Part shown: piece by piece, positions 45,414 through 54,095 of the stretch
Numbering within the stretch: position 1 is the first letter of the stretch
Layout of the letters: each line of letters starts with the position of its first letter
Assembly: GCA_964463985.1 (NCBI GenBank)
Contig: CAYXEK010000013.1
Coordinates: 1 to 62,549, forward strand
Direction: 5' to 3'
Source of the DNA: JAXGPF01 sp964463985
Lineage (GTDB): Bacteria; Verrucomicrobiota; Kiritimatiellia; JAAZAB01
DNA length: 62,549 nucleotides
Program-made: the position numbers and the translations under genes
Notes under the pieces: generated by a model
Seen by the model: only the letters and a program-made list of their open reading frames with translations
Told to the model about the DNA's origin: nothing
Database searches by the model: none

Positions 45414-47387
45414 TTATTCCGCCGGCGCGGCGGGCGGCAGCGACACGGCGGGCGGCACGGCGTCGCCCACAGCCTTTTCCCGCCAGCGGCCGGTCAGGGC
45501 GGCGGCTTCCTCGCGGGTGCGCGCCACGCTCGGCGTGACAAATATCAGCAGGTTGGTGCGTTCGACCGCTTTCACCGAATGCCGGAAAATCCAGCCCAGC
45601 AGCGGGATCGCCCCCAGGAACGGCACCCGCCGTTCCTTTTCCACATTGTCTTCCCGGATCAGCCCGCTGATCACAATCGTTTCCCCGCTGGGCACGGTCA
45701 AGGTGGTGGTCACCTCCCGGCGGGCGATCGTCGGCGTGAAAGCCTTGCCGTCAGTGGTGGATTCAAGAATGGCTTCAATGCTGGGATTGAGGCGCATGCA
45801 CACCTCGCCGTCCGGATTGACCTGGGGCGTCACCTTCAACTTGATCCCCACGTCAATCCGGTCAATGTTTTCGATCACGTCGCGCGCCGTGCCGGACCCG
45901 CCTTCAATGGTGGATTTCAGGATGGGAATGTTTTTGCCGATGGTGACGCTGGCTTCCTGGTTGTTCTGCGCCCATAACGGCACGTTGGACAGAATTTTGA
46001 AATTCGATTCGTATTTCAGGGCGTTGACATTCATCAGGAAGGGAAAACGCGGCACGACATTGCCGTTGGCGTCGGTGTAACTGCCATTGGCCAGGCCGAA
46101 AGTCAGTCCCTGCGGCACCACGCCCTGCACTACTTCCGCCAAAAGCTGATCCTCGCCCTCATTGACGCGGGACCCTCCGACAATGACCGTCGAATCCTGT
46201 CCCGGCGAGGCGGAGGAAAGGAATTCCGCGCCGTAATCATGGCCGTCGCCGATGGTCAATTCGGCGATCATGACTTCCACCAGCACCTGGGGCGGCGGCA
46301 GGTCCAGTTTTTCAACTAGCTGCCGCACCATTTCAAAATCCTGCGGAGCGGCATCCACCATCAGCGCGTTGTTGGCCAGGTTGGCCTCGATGGCGATGAC
46401 AGCGCGCTCGGCGTTTTTCTCGGCATTGCGCGCCAGCAGCGCGGTCAGGCTCTTGGCGGCGTCTTCCGCCGAAAGGTACTTCAAAAAAATCGCCTGCAAA
46501 TGGCCGCTGACCGCCTGGGGTTCCACGTCCAGGCGGGCAATCAAATCCCTGATTTCGGCGACCTGCGCCGGGGTGCCGGCAAGGATCAGGCTGTTGGAAT
46601 GCGGCGCGGCCACTACCACGGCGTCGGACAACGCCGCGCCCACGCCTTCGCTGTGCGCCAGGCGCTGCCGGATACGCTCCCCCTCGGTATCGGCCCGGGC
46701 GCGAAGTCCGCTGATCGCCTGGTTCAATTCGTCCGCCATGTTGCGTGCGACCGCGTGTTGCAGGGTATAAAGTTCGGTCACGCGCGCGGCGCCCGGCTGG
46801 TCAATCTGGGCGATGACGGCTTCCAGGCGGCGAATGTTGTCCGCCGTATCGGTCACCACCAGGTGGTTGGTGGTTTCCAGCGCCGCCAGCGCGCCGCTCT
46901 TGCCTCCATCCACCATCGGCTCGAGCATGCGGCGCAGTTCCGCGGCGCCGACATGTTCAAGCTTGATGACCTTGGTCACAAGGGCGCCGCCGGCAGGCTC
47001 CGCACCCGGCGCCAGCACCGGCGCCGCGGGGATGGGGCGCGGCGCCCGCGCCACCACCCGGCAGACGCCATCCTGCTCCAGCACCGCGTAACCCGCGGCT
47101 TCGAGCACGGTCAGCAGCAGCGGGTAAACTTCCGCGGCGGGGATTTGCGCGGGGGTCACCACCGTCACCTTGCCTTCCACCGCGGGGTCCACCACGAACC
47201 GCCGGCCGGTGATGTCGCCCGCCAGTTTGACCAGGAAACGCACGTCCACCTGGTCGAAATTGAAATTGACGAAAGTGCCCTCCCTGCCGGCGGCGGGCGC
47301 TACCGGCGGCGTCTCGGCGCGCGACAGCGGCAGCAGGCAGCAAGCCGCGGCAAGGCAGACATGCGGCATGTAAAAAAAACGATGCAT
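45414..47387 (-). CDS. Type II secretion secretin (GspD-like)
   Basis: A 657-residue outer-membrane channel protein. A signal peptide (residues 1-24) is followed by N0 and N1-N3 domains: FNFDQVDVRFLVKLAGDITGRRFVVDP (N0), three short KH-like domains from about 120 to 330, then the secretin core (about 355-630) with PPPQVLVEVMIAELT, the lip region TARDVIENIDRID and the C-terminal VPFLGAIPLLGWIFRH signature. Its ATG overlaps the lpxA stop by one base (TGATG). In function it forms the T2SS or type IV pilus exit pore; the other gsp genes seen are elsewhere in this window. No lipoprotein box is evident. Confidence 0.88.
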   Translation of the reverse strand: MHRFFYMPHVCLAAACCLLPLSRAETPPVAPAAGREGTFVNFNFDQVDVRFLVKLAGDITGRRFVVDPAVEGKVTVVTPAQIPAAEVYPLLLTVLEAAGYAVLEQDGVCRVVARAPRPIPAAPVLAPGAEPAGGALVTKVIKLEHVGAAELRRMLEPMVDGGKSGALAALETTNHLVVTDTADNIRRLEAVIAQIDQPGAARVTELYTLQHAVARNMADELNQAISGLRARADTEGERIRQRLAHSEGVGAALSDAVVVAAPHSNSLILAGTPAQVAEIRDLIARLDVEPQAVSGHLQAIFLKYLSAEDAAKSLTALLARNAEKNAERAVIAIEANLANNALMVDAAPQDFEMVRQLVEKLDLPPPQVLVEVMIAELTIGDGHDYGAEFLSSASPGQDSTVIVGGSRVNEGEDQLLAEVVQGVVPQGLTFGLANGSYTDANGNVVPRFPFLMNVNALKYESNFKILSNVPLWAQNNQEASVTIGKNIPILKSTIEGGSGTARDVIENIDRIDVGIKLKVTPQVNPDGEVCMRLNPSIEAILESTTDGKAFTPTIARREVTTTLTVPSGETIVISGLIREDNVEKERRVPFLGAIPLLGWIFRHSVKAVERTNLLIFVTPSVARTREEAAALTGRWREKAVGDAVPPAVSLPPAAPAE

Positions 47388-48160
47388 CAGCGGGCAATCC
47401 CCCGTTCCGAAGCCTCGACAAACGCCAACAGGTGCTGCACTTCCGGCGTCATCGGCGCGTTTTGCCTGATTTTTTCCAATGCCTGGCGCGTGTTGAGATT
47501 TTCGCGGTATAAAATCCGGTAAACCATTTTCAGATGCTGGCGCGCCTCTTCGGACACGCCGCGCCGCTGGAGACCGACGGCATTGACTCCATGCACCGTC
47601 GCGGGATTGCCGTCGGCCATCATGTACGGCGGGATATCCTGCGTGGCTTTGGAACAGCCGCCCATGATGGACATACGTCCGATGCGCACAAACTGGTGCA
47701 CGCCGCACAAGCCGCCGATCACGGCGAAATCCTCAACCGTCACATGGCCGGCCAGGGTGCCGGCATTGGAGATGATCACACCGTTGCCCACGGTGCATTG
47801 ATGCGCCACATGCGAATAGGCCATGATATGGCACCCCTCGCCCACCCGCGTCACGTCGCCCTCGTTGGTGCCGGAGTTGACCGTAACATACTCCCGCAGC
47901 GTCGTGCGCGCGCCGATTTCCACGAAGGTTTTTCCGCCCTGGAATTTCAGGTCCTGCGTCTGCGAGCCGATGCTGGCGAACGGGAAGATGACGCAATCCG
48001 GACCGATGGTCGTATGCCCGTCCAGGAAAACGTGCGGCATGACGCGCGTCCGCGCGCCCAGCCGGACATGGGGCCCGACGATCGCATAGGCGCCGACATC
48101 CACGCCGGAATCCAGTTCCGCGCCGGCTTCAATCACCGCAGTGGGATGAATCTGAGTCAT
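47387..48160 (-). CDS. lpxA: Acyl-ACP--UDP-GlcNAc O-acyltransferase (LpxA)
   Basis: A 257-residue left-handed beta-helix enzyme that starts lipid A synthesis. Hexapeptide repeats run through residues 1-180; the catalytic His is in SHVAHQCTVGN, and HQFVRIGRMSIMGG and LQRRGVS also match LpxA. It follows fabZ with a 4-bp overlap (ATGA at 48157-48160) and precedes gspD, so fabZ-lpxA-gspD is one unit. A second LpxA-like gene is at 51081-51899; this one has the conventional neighbour. Confidence 0.95.
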   Translation of the reverse strand: MTQIHPTAVIEAGAELDSGVDVGAYAIVGPHVRLGARTRVMPHVFLDGHTTIGPDCVIFPFASIGSQTQDLKFQGGKTFVEIGARTTLREYVTVNSGTNEGDVTRVGEGCHIMAYSHVAHQCTVGNGVIISNAGTLAGHVTVEDFAVIGGLCGVHQFVRIGRMSIMGGCSKATQDIPPYMMADGNPATVHGVNAVGLQRRGVSEEARQHLKMVYRILYRENLNTRQALEKIRQNAPMTPEVQHLLAFVEASERGIAR

Positions 48161-48603
48161 GCCCCGGCCTTTTCCAGTGTAAACATGAACATCAGTTCCG
48201 CCTCGGAAGCCAGTTGTCCATCCACCAGCACCCGGCCCTGTACACGCACCACGCGGGCGCGGCGGTTCAGCATGGTCACTTCAATACGGAGCGCGTCGCC
48301 GGGCAGGACCGGCCGCCGGAAGCGGGCCTTATCAATCGCCATGAAAAGCGGGACCTGGCCCTTGATGCCCGTCTGCCGGCTGAGGAGGATGCCGCCGGCC
48401 TGGGCCATGGCTTCAAGCTGCAGCACGCCCGGCATGATCGGACGACCGGGGAAGTGCCCGGTGAAAAAAGGTTCGTTGATGGTGATGTTTTTCAGGGCCA
48501 CGATGCGCTCACGGTCGTCGCATTCCAGCACGCGGTCCACCAGCAGCATCGGGTAGCGATGCGGCAGGATTTTCATGATTTCGTCAATTTCAATCGTTGC
48601 CAT
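48157..48603 (-). CDS. fabZ: 3-hydroxyacyl-ACP dehydratase (FabZ)
   Basis: A 148-residue hot-dog-fold enzyme of fatty acid elongation. Motifs: ILPHRYPMLLVDRV, the catalytic FFTGHFPGRPIMPGVLQLEAMAQ span with His and Glu. The ATG at 48603 has AAGGAG 8 nt upstream; a longer frame to 48618 is unneeded. It lies downstream of tRNA-Ser on the same strand, which may share its transcript, and is coupled to lpxA, linking the fatty acyl and lipid A steps. Confidence 0.95.
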   Translation of the reverse strand: MATIEIDEIMKILPHRYPMLLVDRVLECDDRERIVALKNITINEPFFTGHFPGRPIMPGVLQLEAMAQAGGILLSRQTGIKGQVPLFMAIDKARFRRPVLPGDALRIEVTMLNRRARVVRVQGRVLVDGQLASEAELMFMFTLEKAGA

Positions 48604-48657
48604 TTGATCTCCTTGCACGACGCTACTCCCTGGGCCGCAAGCGAATTAATCAATGCA

Positions 48658-48749
48658 TGGCGGAGGGAGAGGGATTTGAACCCCCGGTGCCCTTGCGAGC
48701 ACACATGATTTCGAGTCATGCGCATTCAACCGGACTCTGCCATCCCTCC
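48658..48749 (-). tRNA. tRNA-Ser (anticodon CGA)
   Basis: A complete 92-nt class II tRNA with a long variable arm. Acceptor strand GGAGGGA (starting at 48749) pairs with the 3' TCCCTCC, followed by the discriminator G and an encoded CCA (48658-48660). The anticodon loop is CTCGAAA between CATGA and TCATG stems; anticodon CGA at 48711-48713 reads UCG serine codons. The T-arm GGGGGTTCAAATCCC is normal. Confidence 0.96.
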
Positions 48750-48992
48750 AAGGTCGCACAGGCACGCCTGGCGGGCCGGCACAACTGAAATTCAAGATAC
48801 AAAAACCGCGCATGGCAGTCAACGCTAATTACCAGCGGAAGAAGCCCGTGGCATGCAGGGCAGGTTTGCGGTCAGAGGCAATTCGGATTTTTAAAACAGA
48901 AAGCGGAATAAGAGGGGATATTGCTGGTTTTATTGAACAGAAGGCAGAACAAGGCAGGAACAAGGGGGAAAATTTTTCAAATCACCACCTTC

Positions 48993-49007
48993 GTCCGGCT
49001 TTGCCGG
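48993..49007 (-). terminator. Possible terminator downstream of the UROD-family gene
   Basis: Palindrome TCCGGC-TTT-GCCGGA in a 286-bp gap holding no gene. It lies past the 3' end of the minus-strand UROD-family gene at 49036. There is no strong U-run, so the call is weak. Confidence 0.25.
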
Positions 49008-49035
49008 ATTCCGCCTTATTTTAAATTTTCGGTTT

Positions 49036-50136
49036 TTAGGGCAGACCGGCAAGGCCCTGGCCGTTTTCCCGCATCCACCGGCCGACGGCATGAAACCGCT
49101 CAGGCGGCACCGCTATGCCGTCCGCAAACGGGCACAGGACAAAGTTCGCCTGCCTGATCCGGGGGGTCAACAAGCGGTCCAGGGCGGCCGGAATTTCATC
49201 CAGCCGGCCGGCGGCAAAGAGCGTGGGATCCAGGCAGCCGATGATGATTAAATTATCGCCCAGCACATCCAGGGCGTCCTCCCAGGGCGTATTCCCGGTG
49301 GGCGGCGGAGTCAGCGCATGGATGCCGTCGCAACGGGTTTCCTTGATCAAATCCAGGATGCCATGCACATGCCCGCACATGTGCAGCAGGGCAATTTTGC
49401 CGTTCCCCTTCACCGTGTTCACGAAATCGCGCTGGTGCGGCATGTTGTACCGGCGGTATATTTCAGGGCTGATGTAATACGTGCTGGTGTTTTCGACCAG
49501 CGTCACGGAATCGCAGGGCGTGCAGGCCAGGATGTCAAAGGCCTGCAGTTCGCGCTGATGCATGGCCTGGATCAAACCGTGGACTTCTGCAGGATGATCG
49601 GCCAGCAGGTAATAAAAATTCTCCGTCCCCATGTCCAATTCCAGCAGGCGCGGAATGACGGACGGTCCCCAGAAACGGGTGACCACGCCGTTTTCCCCGA
49701 TCAACGCGTTCAATGCCGCCAGGGCGGCGGAATCGTCATGCGCCGTGTATACCGCGCCTTCCCACATGGACCGGTAAACCTGCACCGCCTCCAGGGAATC
49801 CACCGGGAATTTGACGGGATGCGAGCCTTCCCATATCCCGGTCAGGACGCCGCGGGGAGTCCGCCAGCGGGTGGTATGCCGGGAGCCTTCGCGTTCATGG
49901 CGGATTTCCACGAAATCCGGCCAATGCAATGAAGGCGATTTGAACGCAAAAGGCGTGTTCCAGCCGTTCAGCAGGAAAATATCGCAGCCTATCTGCTTGT
50001 AAAAATCAATGCCGCCGTGGCCGCGCTGCCCGTCCGGCAGCAAGGCCAGCGTGGCATTGTCCACGAGCGTGGTCCAGGACAAGCGGTCCTTGGGCCGCTT
50101 GTGCAACACGGCTTCCAGGCGTTCACGTCCGGTCAT
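49036..50136 (-). CDS. UROD/MtaA-family protein (uroporphyrinogen decarboxylase-like)
   Basis: A 366-residue TIM-barrel protein of the UROD family. This branch is not the heme enzyme: the N-terminal substrate-pocket residues of HemE are absent and the zinc-like cluster HMCGHVHGIL, with a second Cys in FVLCPFADG, fits the corrinoid methyltransferase-type (MtaA/MtbA) or PVC-expanded relatives. Probable role is methyl transfer or sugar catabolism-linked chemistry; I cannot choose. The NagD-like gene is 4 bp upstream and probably co-transcribed. Confidence 0.8.
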   Translation of the reverse strand: MTGRERLEAVLHKRPKDRLSWTTLVDNATLALLPDGQRGHGGIDFYKQIGCDIFLLNGWNTPFAFKSPSLHWPDFVEIRHEREGSRHTTRWRTPRGVLTGIWEGSHPVKFPVDSLEAVQVYRSMWEGAVYTAHDDSAALAALNALIGENGVVTRFWGPSVIPRLLELDMGTENFYYLLADHPAEVHGLIQAMHQRELQAFDILACTPCDSVTLVENTSTYYISPEIYRRYNMPHQRDFVNTVKGNGKIALLHMCGHVHGILDLIKETRCDGIHALTPPPTGNTPWEDALDVLGDNLIIIGCLDPTLFAAGRLDEIPAALDRLLTPRIRQANFVLCPFADGIAVPPERFHAVGRWMRENGQGLAGLP

Positions 50137-50140
50137 CTTG

Positions 50141-50935
50141 TTATGCCTCTTTTGTATGGCTACAGCGCAGGATATCGGCGACGCTGTCCAGGATGTGATT
50201 CGGGCGGTAGGCGAAACGCGCCAGATCCGCCCGGCTTGTCACGCCGGTCAGCACGAGCGCGGTTTCAATTTCCGCCTCGATGCCGGCGACGATATCGGTA
50301 TCCATCCGGTCGCCGAAAATAACCGTGTCTTCGCGCCGGACGCCCAGTCGTTTCAGGGCATGGCGCATCATCAGGGGGTTGGGCTTGCCGACATAATAAG
50401 CCTTGCCGCCGGTGGCCAGTTCGATCGGCGCCATCAGGGAGCCGGTGGCGGGGATCACCCCGTTTTCCACCGGCCCCGTCAGGTCCGGATTGGTGCCGAT
50501 CAATTTCGCGCCGCGGCGGACAAAGGCCACCGCCTGGCAGAGGCGCTCGTAAGTGTAGCTGTGGCTTTCGCCTACCACCACGTAATCGGGATCAACGTTG
50601 TTCATGGCGATGCCCGCCCCGTAGAGCGCGTTCAGGAGTCCCGCCTCGCCGATGACGAACGCGGTGGCGCCGGGATGCTGCGCGGCCAGGAAAGCCGCCG
50701 TGGCCAGCGCGCTGGTGTAAAAATGTTCGACGGCGATATCCATCCCCATGCGCGCCAGCTTGTCGCGCAACTCGCGCGGAGTGCGCTCGCTGCTGTTGGT
50801 CAGAAACAGAAAATGTTTCCCGGCGTCCGCCAGCCACTCGACCACGGCTTTCACCCCGGGGATCAGCCGGTTCCCCTGGTAGACCACCCCGTCCATGTCG
50901 AAGATAAAGCCGGTTTTATCGGTTAAGATATGCAT
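50141..50935 (-). CDS. HAD-superfamily phosphatase, NagD-like (HAD-IIA)
   Basis: A 264-residue cytoplasmic phosphatase. HAD motif I is FIFDMDGVVY (nucleophile Asp and acid Asp), motif II FLTNSSERTPREL, motif III around VGKPNPLM with the conserved Lys, and motif IV FGDRMDTDI. The cap is of the NagD type (about 80-175). It may dephosphorylate a nucleotide or sugar phosphate. It sits directly upstream of the UROD-family gene. A 145-bp gap with no gene separates it from lpxA2. Confidence 0.88.
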   Translation of the reverse strand: MHILTDKTGFIFDMDGVVYQGNRLIPGVKAVVEWLADAGKHFLFLTNSSERTPRELRDKLARMGMDIAVEHFYTSALATAAFLAAQHPGATAFVIGEAGLLNALYGAGIAMNNVDPDYVVVGESHSYTYERLCQAVAFVRRGAKLIGTNPDLTGPVENGVIPATGSLMAPIELATGGKAYYVGKPNPLMMRHALKRLGVRREDTVIFGDRMDTDIVAGIEAEIETALVLTGVTSRADLARFAYRPNHILDSVADILRCSHTKEA

Positions 50936-51080
50936 AAATCAAACAATCAAATTGAGCCGTCCGGCCAGGCCGGCGCATGCCGCAGAAAATGCCGCGGTCA
51001 TTACCGCCAATGCATATCGCATACCTTCCCTCCCAATAACCTGCAGCCTTGGAGTCCCCTATGGGACGCCAGTGAAAAAT

Positions 51081-51899
51081 TCAGAATTCCGCCCCGGCAT
51101 CCTCATCCGCATCGCCGCGGCCATGGCGGTGGCGGCAGAGGCCGCGCCGGGAATTTTCCGCGAAATCGGCCAACTCCCGCGCCGGCCCGTCAGGGAACTC
51201 GCTGCGGATGGCAGCAATGGCCTGTTTTACATTCAGACCTGACAAGTACAGCAAATGGAATGCCTTTTTCACTGTCAGACGTTCCGCCGGCGGCATGCCG
51301 GCGCGGCGCAAGCCGACGACATTCAACCCGGCCACCTGGTTAAGATGCAGGGTGTAAATTGTGCAGAAAGGCGGCGCATCCTTGGTGATGGCGGAACCGC
51401 CGCCAAGCATTGCCAGGCGCCCGACGCGTACAAATTGGTGGATCAGGCAATTGCCGCTGATAAACGCGCGGGCGCCAATCTCAGCGTAACCGGCCAGCAA
51501 GACGCCATTGGCCAGAATTACGCGGTCGGCCAGACGGGCATTATGTCCGACATGGCTATTGGCCATCAGGAAACATTCGCGGCCGATTTCCGTCGCGGTG
51601 CCGGGCTTGGTTCCGCGATGCACGGTTACTCCTTCGCGGATTACGCAGCCATCGCCGATCCGCGCGTAACTTTCCCGGCCGCCGAACGCCACGTCCTGCG
51701 GCAGATCGCCCAGCACGGCATGGGCATGTACGCGGCATCCCGCGCCCAGGACTGTATGCCGCATGATCACCGCATGCGGGCCGATGCTCGTGCCTTTCCC
51801 GATGATTGCGCCGGCTTCAATGACCGCCATCGGGCCAACCGTAACATCGGCGCCCAATTCCGCCTGCGGACTGACTACCGCTGTGGCATGAATGCTCAT
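51081..51899 (-). CDS. Second LpxA-like hexapeptide acyltransferase
   Basis: A 272-residue beta-helix protein with the full LpxA pattern: hexapeptide repeats from residue 5, the catalytic-His motif SHVGHNARL, and HQFVRVGRLAMLGGGSA. The C-terminal helical domain is LpxA-like to about residue 245 (GLNVVGLRRAGMPPAERLTV), then a His/Arg/Asp-rich tail (RHRHGRGDADEDAGAEF). It differs enough from the LpxA at 47387-48160 to have another acyl-chain or acceptor preference. It has no operon partner; miaA ends 89 bp upstream. It is a real paralog, not a fragment. Confidence 0.85.
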   Translation of the reverse strand: MSIHATAVVSPQAELGADVTVGPMAVIEAGAIIGKGTSIGPHAVIMRHTVLGAGCRVHAHAVLGDLPQDVAFGGRESYARIGDGCVIREGVTVHRGTKPGTATEIGRECFLMANSHVGHNARLADRVILANGVLLAGYAEIGARAFISGNCLIHQFVRVGRLAMLGGGSAITKDAPPFCTIYTLHLNQVAGLNVVGLRRAGMPPAERLTVKKAFHLLYLSGLNVKQAIAAIRSEFPDGPARELADFAENSRRGLCRHRHGRGDADEDAGAEF

Positions 51900-51988
51900 A
51901 AACGTCCTCGTTCGATTCGGTTTCCGGAGAAAACACCGGCAAAGCAGACATGATATGCTGAAAATCCGTCAAAATCAAAAATATTCAT

Positions 51989-52918
51989 TCATCTTCCCGC
52001 CTGGATAGCGACCGGCCCGCGCTGTTCCCAGTATTCGCGCACCAGTTCGGCGCGCTGCGCCACCGGCATGTCCCGGTCAATTTCCAGCCAATCCACGCGC
52101 AACTTATGGCGGAACCAGGTCATCTGTTTCTTGGCCAGTTGCCGGGTCCGCACAATCACGCGCGCCAAAGCCTGCGCCGGCGTGCAATCGCCGCGCAAAC
52201 ATGCCAAGGCCTCGGCATAACCGATGGCCTGCCCGGCCGTCGGCGCTGCCGCCAGGCCGGCAGCCAGCAGGCGGCGCGTTTCATCCAGCAGACCGGCATC
52301 AAACATGGCCCGCGCGCGCGCCGCGATCGCTTCCTGCAACTGGTCCGGCGGCAAGCGCAAGCCCGGAATAGCCGGCGGCGGCGGCGGCGCTGCCGGCTCG
52401 GCGGCCGAGGCGCGCGCCAGTTCCAGCGCCCGCACCAGCCGGCGCGGATTGCATGGATCCTGAAGACGCGCCCAGCGTTCGGGATCTAGTTCACGCAGGC
52501 GCGCCGCCAGGGCCGCCGCGCCGCCGGCGCGCAGAATTTCATCCGCCTCCGCCCGCCAGGCCGGGTCGGGCGGCGGGCGGCAAAACAGTCCCTGCAACAG
52601 GGACTGGAGATACAATCCCGTGCCGCCGACAACGATCAAAGGCTGTTGGAGTTCCGCCGCGCGCCGGACGGCCGCGGAAGCGGCCCGGAAAAACAGGCTG
52701 AGATTGAACGGCTCGCCCGGGGCGGCCAGGTCAATCCCGGCGTAGGGCACTGCCGCGCGTTCTTCCGGCGAAGGCTTGGCGGTGCCGATATCCATCCCGC
52801 GGTACAGCAGCATGGAATCGGCCGATAGAATGGCGGCGCCCATGCGCCGCGCCAGCCAATGCGCCACGGCGGATTTGCCTGAGGCCGTGCAGCCCGTTAA
52901 AAAATATGCCTGGCACAC
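51989..52918 (-). CDS. miaA: tRNA dimethylallyltransferase
   Basis: A 309-residue enzyme that adds a dimethylallyl group to A37 of tRNAs reading UNN codons. Motifs: the P-loop GCTASGKS (residues 9-16), SADSMLLYRGMDIGTAKP, VGGTGLYLQ and LEAQAIGY-type QAIGYAEAL. A GTG at 52918 puts the P-loop at the normal position; the frame extends to a GTG at 52996 that overlaps lspA by 26 bp, so that start is possible. It is the last gene of ileS-dksA-lspA-miaA. A Pro-rich insert (EPAAPPPPPAIPG) sits mid-protein. Confidence 0.9.
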   Translation of the reverse strand: MCQAYFLTGCTASGKSAVAHWLARRMGAAILSADSMLLYRGMDIGTAKPSPEERAAVPYAGIDLAAPGEPFNLSLFFRAASAAVRRAAELQQPLIVVGGTGLYLQSLLQGLFCRPPPDPAWRAEADEILRAGGAAALAARLRELDPERWARLQDPCNPRRLVRALELARASAAEPAAPPPPPAIPGLRLPPDQLQEAIAARARAMFDAGLLDETRRLLAAGLAAAPTAGQAIGYAEALACLRGDCTPAQALARVIVRTRQLAKKQMTWFRHKLRVDWLEIDRDMPVAQRAELVREYWEQRGPVAIQAGR

Positions 52919-52970
52919 CTTGGCTTCCCGTTGCGCGTAATCTGCCGGTGAAATAAAACCTCCGGCCGGT

Positions 52971-53438
52971 TCAACCTTCGGTCGGGGCCGGATCACGGCC
53001 GCCCCGCCAGGCTGAAATCAAATAAATCGCGACGCCCAGAAAGATGGCCGCATCCGCCAGGTTGAAGGCAGGCCAGTGGTGCCGTCGCCATGAAAAATCG
53101 AGGAAGTCCACCACCCATCCCAGGCGGATGCGGTCAATCAAATTACCCATTACACCGCCTACCATCAATCCCAGCGCCAGGCGGTGCACTCCGCGCGCGT
53201 CCACCAGCCAGCGGTAAAAACAGGCGATCACCGCCAGGGCCGCCGCGGAAAAAAGCGCCAGCCAGGCATTTTGATGCTGAAATGTTCCCCAGACCGCGCC
53301 GGTATTGCGGACATGCGTCAAGCTGAAAAAGCCAGGCCAGATTTCCGCCGCCTCGCCCAGCAGCAGGCGCGCCTGCACCAGGTGCTTGGTCCATTGATCC
53401 AGCCCGGCCACGGCCAGCGCCAGCGCCACGGTAATCAC
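52971..53438 (-). CDS. lspA: Lipoprotein signal peptidase (signal peptidase II)
   Basis: A 155-residue inner-membrane aspartic protease that cleaves prolipoproteins. Four membrane segments are visible; motifs DQWTK, RNTGAVWG, GNLIDRIRLGWVVDF and FNLADAAI contain the two catalytic Asp. The start is a GTG at 53438 that overlaps the DksA-like stop (GTGA). The classic ileS-lspA pair is here split by the dksA-like gene. Confidence 0.94.
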   Translation of the reverse strand: MITVALALAVAGLDQWTKHLVQARLLLGEAAEIWPGFFSLTHVRNTGAVWGTFQHQNAWLALFSAAALAVIACFYRWLVDARGVHRLALGLMVGGVMGNLIDRIRLGWVVDFLDFSWRRHHWPAFNLADAAIFLGVAIYLISAWRGGRDPAPTEG

Positions 53439-54031
53439 TCATCCTCCGCCGGAGTTTCGGGCTGGTTTTTGTCGTTGGCGGCATACAGCGCCGCAACATC
53501 CGCCGCCCGCAGGCGCTTCCGGTCCACCTCGGACCGCGACTGGCAGGCGACGCACATGCGCGAATACGGCAGGGCCATCATGCGCGATTTTTCGATAACG
53601 CAGCCGCAGCTTTCGCACATGCCGTAGGTGCCGATGGCCAGACGGTTGAGCGCTTCGTCTATTTCAAAAACTATGTCCTGGCCGGAACTGACGCGGGTCA
53701 GGGCGAAATCGCGGTCGTAGTTGTCCGTGCCCTGTTCCTCGGAACGAAAATTAATTTCCGCGTCGTTCTGCGTGCGGTTGAGATTGTCGGTCGCCAGGAA
53801 ATTAATCTGGCCGGTAATCCGCTCGCGCAACCGGAGCAGGGCTTCGCGCATGCCGCTGTAATCCGGAGTTTTGCGCCGCGGCTTGGCCGCGGGCTTGGGC
53901 TGGGCGGCTTTTTTCCCGGCGGCCGGGACGCTTTTCTTTCCAGAGGCGGACGCGGCCCTGGCCGTCGCTTTTTTAACCGCCTTCCGGACTGGTTTCACCT
54001 TGGGTTTCTGCCGCATAACTTTTTTTGCCAT
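53435..54031 (-). CDS. DksA/TraR-family zinc-finger protein with a basic histone-like N-terminus
   Basis: A 198-residue cytoplasmic protein. Residues 1-57 are Lys/Ala/Pro-rich with AxKK-type repeats like histone H1 tails. The rest is DksA-like: a helical hairpin (about 60-120) and a C4 zinc finger CESCGC...CVAC (about 137-162). DksA proteins bind RNA polymerase through the secondary channel to modulate initiation with ppGpp. The tip residues are DxxD-like only in part (TDNYDRDFAL). The gene lies 64 bp downstream of ileS and is coupled to lspA by an overlap. Confidence 0.85.
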   Translation of the reverse strand: MAKKVMRQKPKVKPVRKAVKKATARAASASGKKSVPAAGKKAAQPKPAAKPRRKTPDYSGMREALLRLRERITGQINFLATDNLNRTQNDAEINFRSEEQGTDNYDRDFALTRVSSGQDIVFEIDEALNRLAIGTYGMCESCGCVIEKSRMMALPYSRMCVACQSRSEVDRKRLRAADVAALYAANDKNQPETPAEDE

Positions 54032-54095
54032 ATCATGTTCCTCGCTGAATTTAAACTTATATTATACCACCAACTTGCGCGCAAAGCAACCGGCT

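Noticed and set aside
48812..49024. Plus-strand 70-codon frame between tRNA-Ser and the UROD-family gene
   Set aside because: Purine-rich repeat-like sequence without a ribosome-binding site or protein features.
49036..50136. HemE of heme synthesis
   Set aside because: The conserved N-terminal HemE substrate residues are absent and a HxCGH-type metal cluster is present; no other hem gene is nearby.
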